From assembly GCA_965207915.1 (NCBI GenBank), contig OZ242304.1, forward strand, positions 2,294,001 to 2,358,000: a stretch of 64,000 bases of DNA. The letters run 5' to 3'. Source of the DNA: VXNJ01 sp009840625 (GTDB lineage Bacteria; Chloroflexota; UBA11872; VXNJ01). The notes under the pieces are model-generated. The model was not told the DNA's origin. It saw only the letters and a list, made by a program, of their open reading frames with translations, and did no database searches. Below, piece by piece: positions 25,980 through 35,407 of this stretch; position 1 is the first letter of the stretch; every line of letters begins with the position of its first letter. Position numbers and translations under genes: made by a program.

Positions 25980-26118
25980 GGTGCAACCTTTCGCCTAATT
26001 GGGCTTCCCTCAGTCAAACCGAGCGTAGCGCCCGCCAGCCTCCAGGACCGGGGTGCCGCGCCTGGCGGTACGCGCCCCGACAGGGCTGGCCCCTCGGAGC
26101 GCAACGTGCGCGGCCCGG

Positions 26119-27492
26119 TTATTCGTCGAAGTTTTCGGGCATGAGCACGAATTCGGGGTAGGCCTCCATGCCCAACTCGCCGCTGTCCTGGCCGATCTGC
26201 TCGACGTCCCGCGAGACTCTCGCACCGATGGTCAACGACAGGATCTTCCAGATCGCCAGCGAGGCCAGGAAGACGAACGCCCCGATCGAAGCCACGCCGG
26301 CCAGCTGGGCCAGGATGTCGCCGGTCCCGAAGATCGCCACCGCTATGGTCCCCCACACCCCGGCGAAGAGGTGGGCCGGGATCGCGCCTACGACGTCGTC
26401 GAGCTTCACCACCTCGAGCAGCTTCAACCCGCCGGTGCAGATCAGAGCGCCGATTACTCCGATCAAAACCGCCCAGTAAGGCTCGGCAAGGTCCGGTCCG
26501 GCGGTGATCGAGACCAACCCGGCGATCGCGCCATTGAGGCCCGCGAAGAGGTCGATCCGGCCAAACACCAGGCGCGAGACGGCCAGTGCCGCCATAACCC
26601 CGGCCGCCGCCGCCAGATTGGTATTGACGATGATTTGGCTCATCGCCACCGCGTCCACGGCCCCGCCCAGGGCCAGCTGCGAGCCGCCGTTGAACCCGAA
26701 CCAGCCGAGCCAGAGGATGAAGACGCCCAGGGTCACGTTGAGGATGTTCGACGGCGGGGCGTTGCGCACCGTGCCGTCGCGGCGGAATCGGCCCAGCCGG
26801 GGACCGACGATGATCACCCCCGCCAGGGCCGCCCAACCGCCGGTGCTGTGCACGATCGTGGAGCCCGCGAAATCGGTGAAGCCGAGTTGGTAAAGCCAGC
26901 CCTCGCCCCAGGTCCAGGCGCCCACGATCGGGTAAACGACAGCGGTCAGCAGCAGCGTGAACACGAAGAACGACCACATCTTCACCCGTTCAGCCAGCGC
27001 GCCGGAGACGATCGAGGCGGCGGTCGCCACGAACACCATCTGGAAGAACCAGTCCGACATCCGCGAGTAGCCGTTCTCGACCACGCCCGCCAGGGCATCG
27101 GCTTCGCCGGCCAGCAGCGCCAGCTCGTCGGCCGAAGGACCGTACGTCAGCTTGAACGAGCCGATCACGTCGACGACGTCGACGTACATGAGGTTGTATC
27201 CGATGAAGTAGTAGGAGAGGCCGGCGATGGAGTAGATGCCGATGTTCTTCAGGCAGATCATTGCGGCGTTCTTGGTCCTGACCGACCCCGATTCGAGCAT
27301 CGTGAAGCCGGCGCACATCCACATCACCAGCGCGCCCCAGATCAGGAAGGAGAAGGTGTTCAGGACGAATTCGGTCTCGGTGTCGACGGCGGCTGCGACC
27401 GCGACCGGCAGCGCCGCCAGTAACGCGACCCCGGCAAACGCCGCCAACGCCAGACGGCCCTTCCGAATGTGCTTGCTACTGAACGCCCGCAT
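26119..27492 (-). CDS. amt: Ammonium transporter
   Basis: A 457-aa Amt-family channel of about eleven helices that imports ammonium. FTMLESGSVRTKNAA, the first pore His in TIVHSTGGWAALAG, GWFGFNGGSQLA and the second pore His in AIPAHLFAGVWGTIA are all present. A hydrophobic N-terminal segment (about residues 14-36) looks like a cleavable signal, as in several bacterial Amt proteins. The ATG start follows GGGAGAGGG; a TTG two codons upstream is an alternative. No glnK gene adjoins it, which is unusual because amt is often paired with glnK. Confidence 0.93.
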   Translation of the reverse strand: MRAFSSKHIRKGRLALAAFAGVALLAALPVAVAAAVDTETEFVLNTFSFLIWGALVMWMCAGFTMLESGSVRTKNAAMICLKNIGIYSIAGLSYYFIGYNLMYVDVVDVIGSFKLTYGPSADELALLAGEADALAGVVENGYSRMSDWFFQMVFVATAASIVSGALAERVKMWSFFVFTLLLTAVVYPIVGAWTWGEGWLYQLGFTDFAGSTIVHSTGGWAALAGVIIVGPRLGRFRRDGTVRNAPPSNILNVTLGVFILWLGWFGFNGGSQLALGGAVDAVAMSQIIVNTNLAAAAGVMAALAVSRLVFGRIDLFAGLNGAIAGLVSITAGPDLAEPYWAVLIGVIGALICTGGLKLLEVVKLDDVVGAIPAHLFAGVWGTIAVAIFGTGDILAQLAGVASIGAFVFLASLAIWKILSLTIGARVSRDVEQIGQDSGELGMEAYPEFVLMPENFDE

Positions 27493-27630
27493 CAGCAATC
27501 CCTCTCCCGCGGTTCAACCAAGCGCTTCCCGATTTCGGATCGGCCGCCTAGGCGGTTTGCGCCCAATCCGATATTGCCATCCGCGCCGGTCCGCCCCCGG
27601 CCCGACGGGGCCTCGCCGGCGTGCAACCGT

Positions 27631-28446
27631 TCAATACCCGGTCGCGACTCCGCCGTCGAAGTTAATCGCCTGGCCGTTGATGTACGACCCGGCCTTGGTG
27701 CAGAGGAAAGCGATGAATTCGCCGGTCTCGTCGCCGTCGGTGGCCCGCCGAAGCGGCACTCGTTGATCGACCATTTCGTCCCAGCGGCTGGTGCCAAGGT
27801 CCGAATCCCAGCGCGAGGTCGCGGCAAGGCCGGGACACACCGAGTTGACGGTGATGTTGTGAGCGCCCAGCTCCCAGGCCAGCGACGCGGTCAGCGCGTT
27901 GAGCGCGGCGTTGGCGGCCGCATAGGCCGAGGCGTTGGCCTGGGGCCGCTTGCTGGCGATCGACGAAACGTTGACGATGCTGCCTCCCTCGCCCTGCTCG
28001 ATCAGGGCGCGGGTGACCGCCTGGGCGCAGAAGAAGCTGCCCAGGACTTTCACCTCCATCACCAGGCGGAGCTGCTCCTCGGTCAATTCAACCAGCGGCA
28101 CTCGGTCGTCGCCCTTGGGGGCGGCGGCATTGTTGATCAGGAAATCGACCCGGCCGAATTCGTCCAGCGTGTTTGCAACCAGGCGTTCGACTTGATCGCG
28201 CTGCGACACATCGGCCACCAGCGGCAGCGCGCCGGGCCCCAGGGCGCGGACTTCGTCGGCGACGCTCTCCACGTCGCGCCAACCGATCTCCTGCTCATCG
28301 GATGGGAAAGTGCTTGGATCGCGACCGGTCCCGACGGCCACGATCGCGCAGCCGCGCCTGGCCAATCCCACCGCCGCGCCCCGGCCGATGCTGCGCAAGC
28401 GGCCGGCACCGGTTACGATCGCTACCTTGCCGTCAAGTTCTGCCAT
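27631..28446 (-). CDS. Short-chain dehydrogenase/reductase with Asn in place of the catalytic Lys
   Basis: A 271-aa SDR. The fold is clear: VAIVTGAG, NNAA, the catalytic Ser in IVNVSSIAS, Tyr in the active-site helix, and PGLAATSR near the cofactor exit. Two departures stand out. The glycine motif carries an insertion (TGAGRLRSIGRG). The YxxxK motif reads YAAAN, with codon AAC, so the lysine that lowers the tyrosine pKa and binds the ribose is missing. Normal oxidoreductase chemistry is therefore doubtful. The substrate is unknown. It lies 138 bp upstream of amt on the same strand. Confidence 0.85.
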   Translation of the reverse strand: MAELDGKVAIVTGAGRLRSIGRGAAVGLARRGCAIVAVGTGRDPSTFPSDEQEIGWRDVESVADEVRALGPGALPLVADVSQRDQVERLVANTLDEFGRVDFLINNAAAPKGDDRVPLVELTEEQLRLVMEVKVLGSFFCAQAVTRALIEQGEGGSIVNVSSIASKRPQANASAYAAANAALNALTASLAWELGAHNITVNSVCPGLAATSRWDSDLGTSRWDEMVDQRVPLRRATDGDETGEFIAFLCTKAGSYINGQAINFDGGVATGY

Positions 28447-28715
28447 CTGTCGCGGTCCCCGCTAAATCCCGATCCGGCGGCGCTCGGCCGTGCGCCAATT
28501 TAACCCGGCGCCGGGTCGATCAAATCTGCGGACCGACCTGATCCCGCCCTCGCCTCCGCCCGGATTGCGTTCATCGGAACGCAATCGCGTCACCCGCATC
28601 CTGGCGATGTGGCCGCCCTCCGATTCAGCGCGCGACTCCAAAATCAATCGCGGGAGAGAGCCGTCGTTCGGCCCGAGCCGGCTCGTTTCCCGTGAACCAC
28701 GGGAGGAAGCTGTCA

Positions 28716-29384
28716 ATGGCAGACGCGCAAAGGCCTGAAATCGAACTGACGGACCGCCTGCGGTCCTGCTACAGCGGAGCCGTCTACGATGCGATGCGCG
28801 ACCTCGGCCTGGCACCTGCGGTGCTCCCAAGCGCCATACGTCCGCTGGATTCTGGATTCGCGCTGGCGGGCCCGATCTGGCCATGCGAGGGCCGCCCCGA
28901 CCAATCGGCCGATGACCACGAAACTTTGCTCGGATGGACCAGGCTGCTCAGCGCCGCCCCGGCCGGGGCGGTGGTCGTCTGTCAGCCCAACGACTCCTCC
29001 ATCGCGCACATGGGCGAGCTCTCCGCCGAAGCGCTGCGGACCCGCGGGGTTTTGGGGTTTTTCGTGGACGGCGGTTGCCGGGACACGGAATTCATCGTCA
29101 ACCGCCGTTTTCCGGTCTTTTGCCGTTACCGGACACCTTCCGACGTGGTCGGCCGATGGGTCGTCGAATCGCTTGGCGAGCCCATCAGGATCGGGGAAGT
29201 AGACATAAACGCAGGAGACTTCCTGCTCGCCGACATCGACGGCGCGGTGGTGATACCGGCCGGCGCCGTGGAAGCAGTGACCGAGTCCGCCGAAAAGCTG
29301 ATTTCCACCGAAAGCGAAATGCGCCGGGCGATCCTGGCCGGCATGGATCCGAGTGAGGCGTACCTCAAATACGGGGTTTTTTAG
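28716..29384 (+). CDS. RraA family protein (second copy)
   Basis: A 222-aa RraA-fold protein, probably an aldolase/decarboxylase of a catabolic pathway. GVLGFFVDGGCRDTEFI holds the conserved Arg-Asp, and GDFLLADIDGAVVIPAGA the C-terminal core. The ATG at 28716 follows GGGAGGAAG at about 10 nt, so the GTG 24 nt upstream is rejected. It differs enough from the RraA protein at 21689 that the two probably serve different substrates. It diverges from the SDR and converges on lhr. Confidence 0.82.
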   Translation: MADAQRPEIELTDRLRSCYSGAVYDAMRDLGLAPAVLPSAIRPLDSGFALAGPIWPCEGRPDQSADDHETLLGWTRLLSAAPAGAVVVCQPNDSSIAHMGELSAEALRTRGVLGFFVDGGCRDTEFIVNRRFPVFCRYRTPSDVVGRWVVESLGEPIRIGEVDINAGDFLLADIDGAVVIPAGAVEAVTESAEKLISTESEMRRAILAGMDPSEAYLKYGVF

Positions 29385-29502
29385 CGCCGCTTGGAGGTTT
29401 TTGCAACGGATCCGATTTCAGCCGCGTGATTTGGCGCACCCGGTGCGGTCCGGGCGAACTTTTCCAAACGATGGGGGCCCGGCGCGTCGGCCGAGGCTCA
29501 AA

Positions 29503-32500
29503 TCAGGACCGGTACCGCTCCGCCGGTGAGCGGTCGAGGTAATCGGCTAGATTCGCCGGGTCGTCGGCGCCCGGCGCCAACTCGACGGACGGGCTGGTTC
29601 TGCGCTGACGGCGCAATGCCTCCAGTGCCTCGGGAAGCGCAAACTGTTCGCCGGTCAGCCCGGACACGAAGCGTCCGCCGCGAATGGTGCCCCGGGCCTC
29701 CATCAGCCGCAGCCGCCGCAGCAGCAGGCGCCAGGGAACGCGCCAGCGTTCCCGGGTAGCCAGCTCGCGGAAAACGACTCCATAGCGTTCGAGCAGCACC
29801 TCGGCAATTCCGTCCAGCACCGCTTCCTCGTCCGGCGGCGCCGTCGCCGGCAGGATCGCTGCCCAGCGGCCCGGCGGCCAGGCGTCGTTTAGCAGTCCCT
29901 GGCGCCGGCCGGCGAAGTTGCCGCGACGCAGGCGGCGTGCCAGCTGTCGATTGGACAGCGCCCGGATCGAGGCGTAACCGTCGGAATTGACGAGCCCCGC
30001 GGCGACCAGTTCGAGCAGCCGCCGCTCGACGTCCTCGGGCAACCGCCCGCTGTGCCCGATGAGGTCTTCGAAAAACAGCGCCCCTTTTTGGCGCAGGATC
30101 TCGAAGAGCTCCCGGGTGCCATCGGTCAACCCGTCCAGCGGGTCTTCGGACCCGCGGGCGGCTGCCAGCAGCAGCGGGAGCTGCCGCCGCGGCATCAAGG
30201 CGATACGGGTAGCTCGCGTGGCCGACCGCCGGCTCGGTCCGGACCGTCCATTGCCCGGAACGCTCAAGCGCAGCCAGGTGACCTCGCCGGCCAGGCACAA
30301 CTCGTCCAGCAGGGCGGGGTCGTAATCGCTGACCCGGGCCGGAAGCAGCTCGCCTTCCCAGGCCGGCGCCGGCGCCTCGTAACCCTGCAGGCGCAAGATC
30401 GCCCGGCGCAGCCCGGCCCGCCCCTGCAAGCGCGTATCCGGTCCCAGGAACTGCCAGTTCATCAGGAAGCGCAGGAAGTCCTGGCGGGTGACCGGGGCGA
30501 TTTCGGCGCGCAGCCGCGCCCGCGTGCGGCGGTGAATCCGGGCCAGCAGCTGGCGGTCGCAGTAGGCCTGACCGTCGCCTTCGAACTGGCCCCGCAGGAC
30601 GTGACCCAGGCCTTCGATCTGGGTCAGACCGATTTGGGCGTCGACTTCCGACAGGCCGGTTCGTTCGGCGATCTGGGCCGGGGTCACCGGTCCGCATATC
30701 TCGCAGTGTCCCCGCACCGCGCGGATGCGGACCTCGTCGGGGCTCTCGAAGGCGGCCAGGGCCCGCTCGGGAATCCCGCCCAGATCGACCCCGGCCTCCG
30801 GGAACAGCGCCCCTACCATGGCCGCCGATTCGGCGGCGAACCAGAACTCGGCGCCGTCTAGCTGCAGCCTCCGCGCGCGGTTGGCGGCGACCAGCTCGTC
30901 CATGAGGTGCGACCACTGCTCCAGTGCGGAAACCCGGACTATCACCAGGCTGAAGAGAAGCTCGTGCAGTTCGTCGCAATCGCGCGGGTCGGGGGCGATC
31001 TCGGCGAGCACCTGGGCGATCGCGGCCGGATCAAGCGCCCCCAACTCGCGCTGCTCGAGCGGGAGGACCTGGCGCAGCTGGACCGCCCGCGAGCGGCGCT
31101 CCTCGAGCGGCGCATCGTCCAGAAATGTGAACGGGCGGCCGTTGATGATTTCGTGCGACATCGGCGAGGGTTCGGTCACGTCGCGGGCGTGCAGGCGAAT
31201 CTGGCCGGACTCGATGCGGCGCATGATCTCCTCCAGGCCCTTTACGTCGTGGGCCTCGAACAGGCAGTCCTCAACGGTCTGATGCACGAGGACGTGATCG
31301 GGGATCTCCAGCGGTCCGGTCACGTTTTCCTGGCAGCCTACCTGCTCCGGGAACACCGCCGCCAGGAGATCGTCGGCGCGCATCCGCTGGATCGGCGGCG
31401 GCACGCGGCGCCCGTTCTGGAACCGGCGCACGAAAAGCGCCCGGGTCGCGTTCCAGCGCCAGCGGGTCGGGAAAAGCGGGGTGTAGAGGATCGCCTGCCT
31501 GAGCGAGGGGCGGGCGTTGTCGGACGTGACGTATGAAAAAGACTCCTGGAGCGGGAAGGAATGCTGGGGACCGAGCGAAAGCAGGATGCAGTTGTCGTTG
31601 GCGGCGGCCTGCAGTTCGAAGTCGAAGCGCACGCAAAATCGCTTGCGCAGGGCCAGCCCCCAGGCCTTGGTGATCCGCTGGCCGAAGGGGGCGTGCACGA
31701 CCAGCTGCATGCCGCCGGCCTCGTCGAAGAACCGCTCGAACACGACGTCGGTATCGGTGGGCACGATCCCCAGGCCGTCGCGGGTGGCGCGCACGTAGTC
31801 GAGCAGCAGTCCCAGCGCGGCTTCGGTCAGCCCGCAGTCCTCGGCCAGTTTCGTACGGGCCGAGTTGCCCTCATCGAGCGCCTCCGCCAGGTCGCCGCGC
31901 AGCCGCGAGACCTGATGCGAGAGCTCGGGCGTGCGGCCCAGCCCCTCGCCCAGCCAGAACGGGATGGTGGGCGGGGCCCCGTGGGCGTCGGCGACCCGCA
32001 CGCGCCCGGATTCGACCCGCAGGATCTTCCAGGAGTTTGTCCCCAGGATGAATATGTCGCCGGCCATGCTCTCTATGGCAAAGTCCTCGTTCACGCTGCC
32101 CACCACGGCCTCGTCGGGTTCGGCGACCACCAGGTAGTCGCCCTGTTCGGGGATGGTTCCGGCATTGATCGCGGCCACCATCCGCGCCGCCCGGCGCCCG
32201 CGCACGGTTCCGTTTATCTGGTCGCGGTGGATCAGCGGGTAGCCGCGTCCGCCGCCGGATCCCAGGCCCTCGGACATAAGCTCCAGGACCGAATCGAATT
32301 CGGGCCGGGTCAGTTCGTGGTAGGTGCCGGCGTCGCGGAACAGCGCGAACAACTCGTCTTCCGAGCACGACCTGGCCGCCGATTCGGCGACCACGTGCTG
32401 GGCCAGAACGTCCAGCGGCCGCTCCAGCAGTACGACCCGGTCCAGGATGCCGGCGCGGGCGGCGCGAACGATTGCGGCGCACTCCAGGACGTCGTCGCGC

Positions 32501-33651
32501 GAAGTCGGCAGCAGCCTTCCCTTGGGAATCAGGTCGATCGCGTGGCCGGAACGACCGATCCGCTGCAGGAACGCGGCGATCGAGCGCGGCGAGCCGACCT
32601 GGAGGACGAGGTCGATGTGCCCGACGTCGATTCCCAATTCGAGCGACGCGGTCGCCACCAGGGCGCGCAGTTGACCGGCCTTGAGCCGCTGTTCGACATT
32701 CAGGCGGCGCTCCTTGGCCAGCGATCCGTGATGACTGGCGACGACGTCCTCGCCGAGGCGCTCGGCGAGATTGAAGGCCACCCGTTCCGAAAGCGACCGG
32801 GTGTTGACGAACACCAGCGTCGTGCGGTGCTCGTTGACCAGGTCGGCGACGCGGGCATAGAGCGCGGCCATGTACTCGCCCGAGGCGACCGCGCCCAGCT
32901 CGACGTCCATGACCTCGACGGCCAGGTCTATCCGGCGCTGGTGGCCGAAGTCCAGGATCCGGCAGGGGCGCGGCCGGCCGGAATCGTTTCCGCAGAGGAA
33001 CTGGGCGATCTCCGACAGGGGTTTCTGGGTGGCCGAGAGCCCGATTCGCTGCGCCCGCCGGCCGGTCAGGGCATCAAGCCTGGCCAGCGATAACGCCAGG
33101 TGCGAGCCGCGCCGATCGCGCGCCAGCGAGTGGATCTCGTCGACGATTACGGTCCGCACGCCGGAAAGCGCCTTGCGCCCGCGCACCGATCCGAGGAGCA
33201 GGAACAGCGATTCCGGGGTCGTGACCAGGATGTGCGGCGGTCGGCGGTAGATCGCCTCGCGGTCTTTCTGGGTCGTATCGCCGGTGCGCAGGCCGACCCG
33301 GATTTCGGGCATCGACCCGATCGCGTTCGGGTCGCCGGCGCGCATCTCCCGGAGCGGCTGGCGCAGGTTGCGGGAGATGTCGTTGGAGAGCGCCTTGAGC
33401 GGGGAAACGTAGACGATCTCCACCGATTCGGGTTCGGGCCGCGCCGGTATCTGTTCGGCCAGCTCGTCTATGCCCCACAGGAAGGCGGCCAGGGTCTTGC
33501 CCGACCCGGTCGGCGCCGCCAGCAGCACGTCGTCGCCGGCGGCGATTGCCGGCCAGGCGGCGGCCTGGGAGTCGGTGGGAGCGGCGAACTTGGATTCGAA
33601 CCAGGCGCTGACCGCCGGATGCTTGAAATACGCTGCCGAACTGTCGGTCAA
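29503..33651 (-). CDS. lhr: Large helicase-related protein Lhr (superfamily 2 ATP-dependent helicase)
   Basis: A 1382-aa 3'-5' nucleic-acid helicase linked to DNA repair and RNA-DNA unwinding. The N-terminal ATPase core shows AAPTGSGKT (residues about 45-53), VDEIHSLARDRRGSHL (motif II, DEIH), LSATQKPL (motif III) and VATASLELGIDVGHIDLV with FLQRIGRSGH (motifs V and VI). A winged-helix and Lhr-specific domain follow, then a long C-terminal region (about residues 900-1380) as in bacterial full-length Lhr. The frame is unbroken. Several long open frames on the opposite strand are shadows of this gene. Confidence 0.95.
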   Translation of the reverse strand: MTDSSAAYFKHPAVSAWFESKFAAPTDSQAAAWPAIAAGDDVLLAAPTGSGKTLAAFLWGIDELAEQIPARPEPESVEIVYVSPLKALSNDISRNLRQPLREMRAGDPNAIGSMPEIRVGLRTGDTTQKDREAIYRRPPHILVTTPESLFLLLGSVRGRKALSGVRTVIVDEIHSLARDRRGSHLALSLARLDALTGRRAQRIGLSATQKPLSEIAQFLCGNDSGRPRPCRILDFGHQRRIDLAVEVMDVELGAVASGEYMAALYARVADLVNEHRTTLVFVNTRSLSERVAFNLAERLGEDVVASHHGSLAKERRLNVEQRLKAGQLRALVATASLELGIDVGHIDLVLQVGSPRSIAAFLQRIGRSGHAIDLIPKGRLLPTSRDDVLECAAIVRAARAGILDRVVLLERPLDVLAQHVVAESAARSCSEDELFALFRDAGTYHELTRPEFDSVLELMSEGLGSGGGRGYPLIHRDQINGTVRGRRAARMVAAINAGTIPEQGDYLVVAEPDEAVVGSVNEDFAIESMAGDIFILGTNSWKILRVESGRVRVADAHGAPPTIPFWLGEGLGRTPELSHQVSRLRGDLAEALDEGNSARTKLAEDCGLTEAALGLLLDYVRATRDGLGIVPTDTDVVFERFFDEAGGMQLVVHAPFGQRITKAWGLALRKRFCVRFDFELQAAANDNCILLSLGPQHSFPLQESFSYVTSDNARPSLRQAILYTPLFPTRWRWNATRALFVRRFQNGRRVPPPIQRMRADDLLAAVFPEQVGCQENVTGPLEIPDHVLVHQTVEDCLFEAHDVKGLEEIMRRIESGQIRLHARDVTEPSPMSHEIINGRPFTFLDDAPLEERRSRAVQLRQVLPLEQRELGALDPAAIAQVLAEIAPDPRDCDELHELLFSLVIVRVSALEQWSHLMDELVAANRARRLQLDGAEFWFAAESAAMVGALFPEAGVDLGGIPERALAAFESPDEVRIRAVRGHCEICGPVTPAQIAERTGLSEVDAQIGLTQIEGLGHVLRGQFEGDGQAYCDRQLLARIHRRTRARLRAEIAPVTRQDFLRFLMNWQFLGPDTRLQGRAGLRRAILRLQGYEAPAPAWEGELLPARVSDYDPALLDELCLAGEVTWLRLSVPGNGRSGPSRRSATRATRIALMPRRQLPLLLAAARGSEDPLDGLTDGTRELFEILRQKGALFFEDLIGHSGRLPEDVERRLLELVAAGLVNSDGYASIRALSNRQLARRLRRGNFAGRRQGLLNDAWPPGRWAAILPATAPPDEEAVLDGIAEVLLERYGVVFRELATRERWRVPWRLLLRRLRLMEARGTIRGGRFVSGLTGEQFALPEALEALRRQRRTSPSVELAPGADDPANLADYLDRSPAERYRS

Positions 33652-33719
33652 GGGTTCAACTAAGAGCTTTCTCGGGGCCTAGTCGAATATATGAGTTTTC
33701 GGAAATTCGGCCCGTCTGG

Positions 33720-34898
33720 TTACCCGAACGAGACGTGGTGCTCGCGGATGAATTCCTCGTTGAGCTCCCAGCCGAAACCCGGTTCGTCGGAGAGTTCGAT
33801 GCAGCCGTTAACGGCCTCGGGTTCGTTGCGCAGCGCGCCCCAGACGTAGGAATTGCCGGTCAGCGGGTATCGGGCCGGGAAGTACTCGCCGATCGGGCAG
33901 CAGGTCTTGGCCGTGATCAGGTGGTAGGAGTGCAGCCAGCCCTGGTGCGGGCAGACCGCCCGGTGATGGGTCGCGGCCAGGGCGCAGATCCTCAAGACCT
34001 CGGTGTAACCGCCGACCCGGTTTATGTCGGGCTGCAGAAAGTGCACCCCGGCGTTGATGAAGTCCAGGTAATCAAAGCGCGTGCGGGCGTGCTCGCCGGC
34101 GGCGATCGGGATGGGGCTGTAATCGGCCAGGCGGCGATGCCCGTCGATGTCGTCGGGCGAGAGCGGTTCCTCCAGCCAGGCGATGTCGTACTCGGCGATG
34201 GAGTCGATCATGCGCTTGGCGTAGGGCAGATCCCACTGGATGTGGGCATCCACCATGAACTGCACGTCCGGTCCGATCGCGGCCCGGATCTCGCGGACCA
34301 CCTCCACCTCGCGCCGCACCCCCTCGGGACCGTGCGCCGGGGTCATGGTGAAGAAGTACTTCATCGCCCGAAAGCCCGCCTCGGCGTCGGCGGCGGCCCG
34401 GGCGACGGTGTTCTCAAGTCCGGCGTTGTTTCGCAGCAGGCTCATGTACAGCGGGACCCTGGACTTGCTCTTGCCCCCGATCAGGTTGTAGACGGGCTGA
34501 CCGCATTCCTTGGCAAGGATGTCCCAGAGGGCGAGGTCGATCCCCGACATCGCCATGATCACCGCCCCGCGCAGGCCGTACTGCTGGGTCTGGTGGTACA
34601 TGTGGTCCCAAAGGGCCTCGATCGCCAGCGGATCCCGGCCGACAAGCAGCGGCGCCAGGTGCCCGTGAATGATCGATTCGGCGGCGATGTTGAATCCGCC
34701 GACCGTCCCCAGCCCGGTGATGCCGGCGTCGGTTTCGACCTCCACGACGGTCAGCGCGGCCGGTTCGGGCAGGGTGAAAGAACCGTCCCGGAACGGCCCG
34801 GTACCGCCCAGCGCGGCCGGCGCCGGGGGATCGAATATGGCGCGCGATTCCTTGTTCGGCGCGGCCAGGGTCCGGGCGCGGATGGCGGTGATTTTCAT
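33720..34898 (-). CDS. Enolase-superfamily sugar-acid dehydratase (mandelate racemase subgroup)
   Basis: A 392-aa enolase-superfamily protein likely to dehydrate an acid sugar. The three metal ligands are visible in VDAHIQWDL, WLEEPLSPDD and AAGEHARTR, each at the end of a barrel strand. FRAMKYFF supplies a basic residue on strand 2, and AVCPHQGWLHSYHL gives a late His. The pattern is closest to L-rhamnonate dehydratase-type members, but substrate assignment in this superfamily by motif is unreliable. It is in one cluster with a cupin (9 bp) and a Gfo/Idh gene. Confidence 0.82.
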   Translation of the reverse strand: MKITAIRARTLAAPNKESRAIFDPPAPAALGGTGPFRDGSFTLPEPAALTVVEVETDAGITGLGTVGGFNIAAESIIHGHLAPLLVGRDPLAIEALWDHMYHQTQQYGLRGAVIMAMSGIDLALWDILAKECGQPVYNLIGGKSKSRVPLYMSLLRNNAGLENTVARAAADAEAGFRAMKYFFTMTPAHGPEGVRREVEVVREIRAAIGPDVQFMVDAHIQWDLPYAKRMIDSIAEYDIAWLEEPLSPDDIDGHRRLADYSPIPIAAGEHARTRFDYLDFINAGVHFLQPDINRVGGYTEVLRICALAATHHRAVCPHQGWLHSYHLITAKTCCPIGEYFPARYPLTGNSYVWGALRNEPEAVNGCIELSDEPGFGWELNEEFIREHHVSFG

Positions 34899-34907
34899 GC
34901 GTGGTCT

Positions 34908-35321
34908 TTATCCCTTGCTGCCGGTCTGCCGGTCGCTGGCCGAGAGGTGCTTGAACGTCTCGCCGGTCTCGGTTACGGTGCGGGTCACGTCGGCATCCCC
35001 GTAGACCCAGAGGATCCGCATCTGCCCGGAGCCGCTGTTGTAGAAGCGGTGCGGGACGCCGGCCGGGATCCAGGTGGTCGACCAGGTGCGGACGGCGAAT
35101 TCCTCTCCGTCGATTACCGCGGTGCCCTCGCCCTCGATCACGGTCACGCACTCTTCAACGTTGTGCGAGTGCATGACCACCCCGCCGCCGGGCGGGAAAA
35201 CGGTCATTCCGGTCGACATCTGCATGGCGCCCGACCACTCGCCGAAGAACGGCAGGGTGCTGATCCCGCTGCCGCGGGTGACACCGTCGACCTCGTCGGC
35301 ATGGGTTATCTGGCCGCGCAT
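34908..35321 (-). CDS. Cupin-domain protein (paralogue of 22565-22978)
   Basis: A 137-aa single cupin. Metal-binding motif VVMHSHNVEECVTVIEGEGTAVIDGE and second motif VPHRFYNSGSGQMRILWVYG are complete. The N-terminal STLPFFGEWSGAMQMSTGMTV matches the other cupin almost residue for residue. The start is ATG (MRGQITHADE). It sits between a Gfo/Idh oxidoreductase and the dehydratase, 9 bp ahead of the latter. An auxiliary enzyme or sensor for the same substrate is a reasonable inference. Confidence 0.82.
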   Translation of the reverse strand: MRGQITHADEVDGVTRGSGISTLPFFGEWSGAMQMSTGMTVFPPGGGVVMHSHNVEECVTVIEGEGTAVIDGEEFAVRTWSTTWIPAGVPHRFYNSGSGQMRILWVYGDADVTRTVTETGETFKHLSASDRQTGSKG

Positions 35322-35407
35322 GGGGCAGCTCCTATCTGGATCGGATTGGACGTTCGGGTTCGGGTTGGCGCGATGAGCTCGGCACCGAAGTATTGCCGAA
35401 AAGTGAC

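Noticed and set aside
26053..27423. A 456-codon open frame opposite amt
   Set aside because: Hydrophilic His/Arg/Asp-rich shadow of the membrane protein frame; no family resemblance.
31561..33093. A 510-codon open frame opposite lhr
   Set aside because: Antisense of the helicase core; no family features, and all helicase motifs lie on the other strand.
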